NCBI GenBank assembly: GCA_958295805.1
Contig: OY282373.1
Coordinates: forward strand, 529,001-593,000
Source of the DNA: an uncultured Nitrospirales bacterium
Lineage (GTDB): Bacteria > Nitrospirota > Nitrospiria > Nitrospirales > UBA8639
DNA length: 64,000 nt
Reading direction: 5' to 3'
Part shown: positions 60,160 through 64,000 of the stretch, piece by piece
How positions within the stretch are numbered: the first letter of the stretch is position 1
How the letters are laid out: each line of letters starts with the position of its first letter
Position numbers and translations under genes: made by a program
Notes under the pieces: model-generated
Told to the model about the DNA's origin: nothing
Seen by the model: only the letters and a program-made list of their open reading frames with translations
Databases searched by the model: none

Positions 60160-60422
60160 AAATCACGCTCCTTTCTCAATCCATTCACAACAGGTGTACC
60201 GCCTCAATCAACTCGCAGACTACGATAACGAGACCATCCGCATGAATGCAAGTTCGTCGGCGTTCCGTTGCAAGGCGGCCCAACAAAAGTCGAATTCGCT
60301 GAAGTCCTCTGCGAATATCGCAGGGTTGGCGGCAAAGGCGAAGACGATGAGCCAAGTTGGACACAGCAGCTTGAACGCTTTCGGGAAAAAAGCGTGAAGG
60401 AACCAACTCTATTTTCTGGGGA

Positions 60423-61781
60423 TTAAACGCGCAACAATGCCAATGGCAGCGGTTCTACGGGCACTCCCTGAAGTGTACTGACCTGTCTTGATTGGCTCAA
60501 AATTCTGGACCGGGGATAACAACTCACCTGCTTCAAATCTTTGGGCCTCAATTGCCGGGTCCATTTTATTTCAACGGGCCAAAAACAGTCCGCGTCAACG
60601 TAGGCAATATCCACTTCGCCTTTCGCCTTGATGTAGTACGTGGGATAGCGGCGGTGATAATGCGTGGCGACACAGGCCTCAACCAGCCGGGAATACAGTA
60701 CCGGGTCCTGGAACAACGGAAGCATCTGCACGTGATAAGGTTCCTGCTCTGGTCGCAACCATGCCATGACGGCATGAAAAATAAAGGGATCCGTAAACAT
60801 CACCTTGCGGGCTTTTTTAGGCGCGGGGGCCAGTTTGTCTTCCTGTAACGCCCGTTGGATAAACAAGGCGTCCATCGACTCAAGCAAGGCCGCATAGTCT
60901 GCGACTGTTTTGGGGTGATCAATGGAGAGGTCACGCGCCAAGGCATTCCAACTATAATGGCTGCCGTACCGCTTTATCACCCCGGTCAGAAATTCGCGCA
61001 GGTAACGTTCCTGCTTGCCCCGTTTTAACATATCACCCCGAATCCAGTCTGAGTAGGTCGTCAGGGTAGACGAAGAAACTCTGCCTTTTTGTGCAATGTC
61101 GTTCATTGCCGTCAAATAACCGCCGTGCAACAGGTACTGGTCGAATTCAGCAAACAGAGAGTCCATTGAAGTTTTTCCGAGTTTCCCCCGTTGCCAGCGT
61201 TCTGCTTCATCCTGACCCCGCTTCAACCCTACCGCGTCGCGAAAAGAAAGTGGATAAAGATGAAAATCCGCCTGTGCGACATCCCCACGGCACCCGGGAA
61301 ACCGCGTCCGAGCTTCCCTGATCAAGGCCAGGTCCGAACCCGTTATCACCAGGACGGTTTGCTCCAGCAACCCGGCATCCGCCGCGTATTTCACTGCCTT
61401 GTCCCATTCCTTTATATACGTCACCTCATCAAGCAACACATAACATGTTTTGCCGGCCGGCATCTCCGCCAACTGTTCCTGCAACAGACGCAACAAGCTA
61501 TGGTGATCATCAATCAGTTCTCCAGAGAAAAAAATGATTCTTTCGGGTGCCACACCGTCTTCCATCAATCTCGACATCCACTGTTTCAACAAGGTCGTCT
61601 TGCCCACTTGTCGCCCCCCGCTCAAGGTATAAATACCAGGGGTTTCTCTCGGCAAACGCGCCAGTAATGCCGACGTATGCACGTGGACTTGCCGAGCCAA
61701 TCTGCGTAACTGCGGGTCTCGGCTGGAAAACTCGGCCGGGTCGTCCAAATGAGTATTGTGAGATAAGAAACGGTAATCCAT
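60423..61781 (-). CDS. ATPase with DUF4143 C-terminal domain
   Basis: From ATG 61781 the 452-residue protein has an AAA-type P-loop GGRQVGKTTLLKQW, Walker B CYVLLDEVTYIKEWDKA, sensor VLVITGSDLALIREA, and a DUF4143-like C-terminal PD-(D/E)xK-type region (YIKAKGEVDIAYVD...WPVEIKW with D-E-K arrangement). DUF4143 ATPases are widespread, patchily distributed and often found in mobile or defence-related DNA; their activity is not clear. A start further upstream at 61916 would add 45 unlikely residues. Confidence 0.87.
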   Translation of the reverse strand: MDYRFLSHNTHLDDPAEFSSRDPQLRRLARQVHVHTSALLARLPRETPGIYTLSGGRQVGKTTLLKQWMSRLMEDGVAPERIIFFSGELIDDHHSLLRLLQEQLAEMPAGKTCYVLLDEVTYIKEWDKAVKYAADAGLLEQTVLVITGSDLALIREARTRFPGCRGDVAQADFHLYPLSFRDAVGLKRGQDEAERWQRGKLGKTSMDSLFAEFDQYLLHGGYLTAMNDIAQKGRVSSSTLTTYSDWIRGDMLKRGKQERYLREFLTGVIKRYGSHYSWNALARDLSIDHPKTVADYAALLESMDALFIQRALQEDKLAPAPKKARKVMFTDPFIFHAVMAWLRPEQEPYHVQMLPLFQDPVLYSRLVEACVATHYHRRYPTYYIKAKGEVDIAYVDADCFWPVEIKWTRQLRPKDLKQVSCYPRSRILSQSRQVSTLQGVPVEPLPLALLRV

Positions 61782-61972
61782 ATTTGAACATCCACCATTG
61801 AATAAATTTATGAGATCAAGATTTCTGCCGTTTACCATCCCTTGCAAAGAGGAATACAACAAGCTGAGAGGGCTGCTCTGTCTCACACGGTTCTGAACCT
61901 GTACGGTTCGTTGCAACGCGGCCTAGTCGTTGGGCATACTGGATCGAAGACCATCACAAAGGAGCCAACCGC

Positions 61973-62188
61973 ATGATTGATCCACATTGTATGATTGAAG
62001 GCTGTGCGAACCAAGGGTATGCCCCGGCCGGAACGGGCACCGTGTGCAAAGACCATTTCACCGACTTTGTGAAGTGGCGGAGAAAAAAAGGCGGCAAAAA
62101 CATGTTCCGGCAATACAGCGGGATGACGATGCCGGAACGGGATTCGATTGTCGAAGCATGGTACAAGACCCTCGCTCTTCCCCACTAA
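61973..62188 (+). CDS. Hypothetical 71-residue protein with a possible zinc-binding CxC/H pattern
   Basis: Start ATG 61973 follows AAAGGAG. The N-terminal half has C...C...C-K-D-H (HCMIEGCANQ, TVCKDHFTDFVKWRRKKGG), spaced like a small treble-clef or zinc ribbon, and the rest is helical. I do not recognise the family. Good ribosome-binding site and compositional fit support a real gene. Confidence 0.6.
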   Translation: MIDPHCMIEGCANQGYAPAGTGTVCKDHFTDFVKWRRKKGGKNMFRQYSGMTMPERDSIVEAWYKTLALPH

Positions 62189-62362
62189 CCGCTATCATTT
62201 CATAATTTGATCGCCCCGAACCTTCCAGTCAAAGAACGCATCATGCCGCCGTGCGAGGAAAGCGCACACACAATCATTTATATGAAAAGTTTGAATGTTC
62301 TGCCAAGGCATCGCCGAAGTCTTTATTCAATGAATAAAGAATGAAAATTTGAGTTTTTGGAG

Positions 62363-62643
62363 ATGAAAAACAGGAAGGCGAACAGAATGCGGGAATATGA
62401 TTATTCCCAAGCCGGATATTATTTTGTGACCATTTGCACGCAAAACAGAAAGGAATGGTTCGGGGAAATCATTGACGGCCGGATGATTGCGAACGCCGCA
62501 GGCAAAATGGTGAAAGAAACCTGGGATGAATTGTCGAGATTTTATGAGGCCATTCGGACGGATCAATTCCAAATAATGCCCAACCACGTCCACGGCATCA
62601 TCGCCATTGTCCATGTAGGGACAGGCCTCCGTGCCTGCCCAGA
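62363..62643 (+). pseudogene. Truncated REP-associated tyrosine transposase (RAYT, IS200/Y1 family)
   Basis: The sequence starts NRKANRMREYDYSQAGYYFV, then TICTQNRKEWFG and the HUH metal site in IMPNHVHGII, all as in RAYT transposases. Homology ends at about 62640, before the catalytic tyrosine helix, where the DNA turns into the 3' end of the convergent SnoaL-like gene. The frame stays open to 62992 only by antisense overlap. Full-length RAYTs are about 150-230 residues, so this copy is inactive. Confidence 0.8.
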
Positions 62644-62646
62644 TAA

Positions 62647-63039
62647 TTATTCCATCAGCGGCGAGCCATGGTGGTGGATGATCTTCCAGCCGTCTTCCAG
62701 GCGCTCGTACAGATTGGTGGCCATCACTTGGCCGTTTTGGGTCGCGTCTCCGTGCCGACTTGTAATATTTTCCGTACAAATCACCCACGCCACGTCGCCG
62801 GCGACTTGGACTTGGAGTTCCGTGAGGGAAAAACTCATGGAAAAGACATTATTGAAAATGACCACCCATGAGTCGCGTACCATGGGCCAGCCCACGCGAA
62901 GACTCCAGCCTGGATGGATACAGGTCACATATTCCTGGTGGGACCACATGTTATCCATTTTTCCAATGTCCAGGCTTTCAAAGGCGTGGTAAAACGCCTC
63001 GTTGGCCAAGGTCACTTCCTCAATGCGTTCTTTCAGCAT
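62647..63039 (-). CDS. SnoaL-like/NTF2-fold protein
   Basis: The 130-residue protein has the SnoaL_3/DUF4440-like pattern: NEAFYHAFESLDIGKMDNMW, VTCIHPGWSLRVGWPMVRDS, VAWVICTENI and a late LYERLEDGWKIIHHHGSP. NTF2-fold proteins of this kind are often of unknown ligand. Its C-terminus (PLME) coincides with the RAYT fragment junction and may be slightly shortened. Confidence 0.8.
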   Translation of the reverse strand: MLKERIEEVTLANEAFYHAFESLDIGKMDNMWSHQEYVTCIHPGWSLRVGWPMVRDSWVVIFNNVFSMSFSLTELQVQVAGDVAWVICTENITSRHGDATQNGQVMATNLYERLEDGWKIIHHHGSPLME

Positions 63040-63160
63040 GGCGTTTGATCTTTCCCCGCCGGTCTTCGCGTCTTCAAGCCGGTCGTGTGTTCGGTGTCAT
63101 TCTATCATCCCATTCGAGACCGTTTTGAGCAACTCCGTTGCTCAGGCATTGCCCGCCGCG

Positions 63161-64000
63161 TCAGGTCCCTGCTGACCGGTTGACCAACCAGACGCCTCCT
63201 AAGACGAATCCAATGCCGAGAATGTTGATCGCATCCAGACGTTCGCCGAGGATGACAAAGGACAAGAGGAGCGCGGATACGGGAATCAAATTGGTGAACA
63301 CGCCGGCCCTGGACGGACCAATCCCGGACACGCCATAGAGCCAGGCTTGCTGACCGACTGCCGTCGCAAAGACGATGACGTACACCAACGCCGCCCACTC
63401 GGAGGAGGGAATGCTCCCTATTCCGGCTTCCAGCACTTTCGGGCCCGTCCACAGCAACGGAATCTGAAAGAGCACCGAAATGAAGAGCGTCGTCCAATTC
63501 ACCGTGAGTGGCGACAGCCGTTCCATGACCCGACGGCTTCCAATCGTGTATAAAGCCCAACTGGTCAGCGCCAGCAGCACCAGACCGCCGCCGAGGATGG
63601 GATGCTCTCCGCCATCCGCCGTGGCCTGTCCTCCCGAGACCAAGGCCACCCCCATAAACGACACCGCACACCCGACCCAAACCCGGCGAAAGGGGACGTC
63701 TCGTAGAAGCAACGAGGACAGAAAGGCAGTAATGGCCGGGCTCGCCCCGATGATCACGCCGGCGGCCCCGGCCCCGATGTACTGGAGCCCGTATAACACC
63801 AGCAGATGATTGCCGAGCACGGCGAGGCCCAAGGCGGTGAGCACGCCGAGTTCCCGTAGCGCCAACTTGGTGCTGGTGTGGACCTGTTCCTGCCACCACC
63901 ATAATGGAATCAGAATTCCCAGCGCGCCGATCCCTCGAAACACGGACACTTCCACGGCGGAGAACGCCCCCAACGCGACTTTCTGAGCCACCACCGACCC
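63161..64000 (-). CDS. EamA-family (DMT) transporter, N-terminus outside the window
   Basis: At least 277 residues in frame; the frame is open to base 64000, and family proteins begin about 25 residues earlier, so the first helix is cut off. Nine membrane helices are visible, with the duplicated EamA repeat (GLQYIGAGAAGVIIGASPAI and LYGVSGIGPSRAGVFTNLIP followed by GERLDAINILGIGFVLGGVW). It is an inner-membrane metabolite exporter of unknown substrate. Confidence 0.88.
   Translation of the reverse strand, partial: GSVVAQKVALGAFSAVEVSVFRGIGALGILIPLWWWQEQVHTSTKLALRELGVLTALGLAVLGNHLLVLYGLQYIGAGAAGVIIGASPAITAFLSSLLLRDVPFRRVWVGCAVSFMGVALVSGGQATADGGEHPILGGGLVLLALTSWALYTIGSRRVMERLSPLTVNWTTLFISVLFQIPLLWTGPKVLEAGIGSIPSSEWAALVYVIVFATAVGQQAWLYGVSGIGPSRAGVFTNLIPVSALLLSFVILGERLDAINILGIGFVLGGVWLVNRSAGT

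Noticed and set aside
60185-60406. Small frames on both strands between 60160 and 60420
   Set aside because: No recognisable motif or clear ribosome-binding site; both strands are equally open.

Overview
The window looks like a chromosomal segment of a Nitrospira-type (Nitrospirota) bacterium. The strongest pointer is the 44404-48324 cluster: a secreted ethylbenzene-dehydrogenase-like heme b protein resembling the candidate nitrite oxidoreductase gamma subunits of Nitrospira, a membrane-anchored mono-heme cytochrome c, and a di-heme cytochrome c fused to a second gamma-like domain. The moderately high GC, the many dispersed palindromic repeats and the housekeeping genes fit, but the genus is an inference. 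No rRNA, tRNA or CRISPR array was recognised.

Region 1 (1-10474) is a defence island. The 3' part of a type I specificity gene (hsdS) and the matching motor/nuclease gene (hsdR) flank a second set: a GHKL ATPase with a C-terminal nuclease-like domain, a C5-cytosine methyltransferase, a Vsr-type endonuclease, a 42-codon remnant of a SIR2-like gene, a membrane TPR protein built of almost identical 102-bp repeats, and a Phd-type antitoxin without a visible toxin. The hsdS gene itself carries an in-frame DUF559 endonuclease cassette bounded by perfect 27-bp inverted repeats.

Region 2 (10607-17800) has purC, a repeat-rich spacer, and a very large reverse-strand autotransporter-like surface protein whose 5' end is broken by frameshifts and whose coding sequence contains in-frame palindromic repeat elements. 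Region 3 (17900-36240) is a phosphate/polyphosphate neighbourhood: pstS-pstC-pstA-pstB-phoU, ppk1, an inositol-monophosphatase-family gene, ppx, sixA, a lipoprotein and an OprO/P-type porin. HicBA and VapBC toxin-antitoxin pairs lie among them. Eleven-bp-period GTTA/GTCA repeats lie about 75-125 bp before several of these genes and may be Pho boxes.

Region 4 (36270-44280) has DUF1499/DUF3422 genes, two small genes, a sigma54 activator lacking a sensor domain, a candidate 90-nt small RNA or attenuated leader, a sigma54-type promoter, and a run of genes: TIGR01777 epimerase, DUF523-DUF1722 protein, a B12-binding MerR regulator and a CbiX-like chelatase. This resembles light-responsive clusters of other bacteria, but no photolyase is present here.

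Region 5 (44400-64000) holds the nitrite-oxidoreductase-gamma-like cluster, then lspA-ileS-nadA on the reverse strand, a gene-poor AT-rich stretch with a MITE-like element, and a TPP-riboswitch-led operon: thiC, a THI4-type thiazole synthase, a TPR protein, a degenerate receiver domain and ygfZ. The right end has a DUF4143 ATPase, a truncated REP-associated transposase, a SnoaL-like protein and an EamA transporter cut by the window edge.
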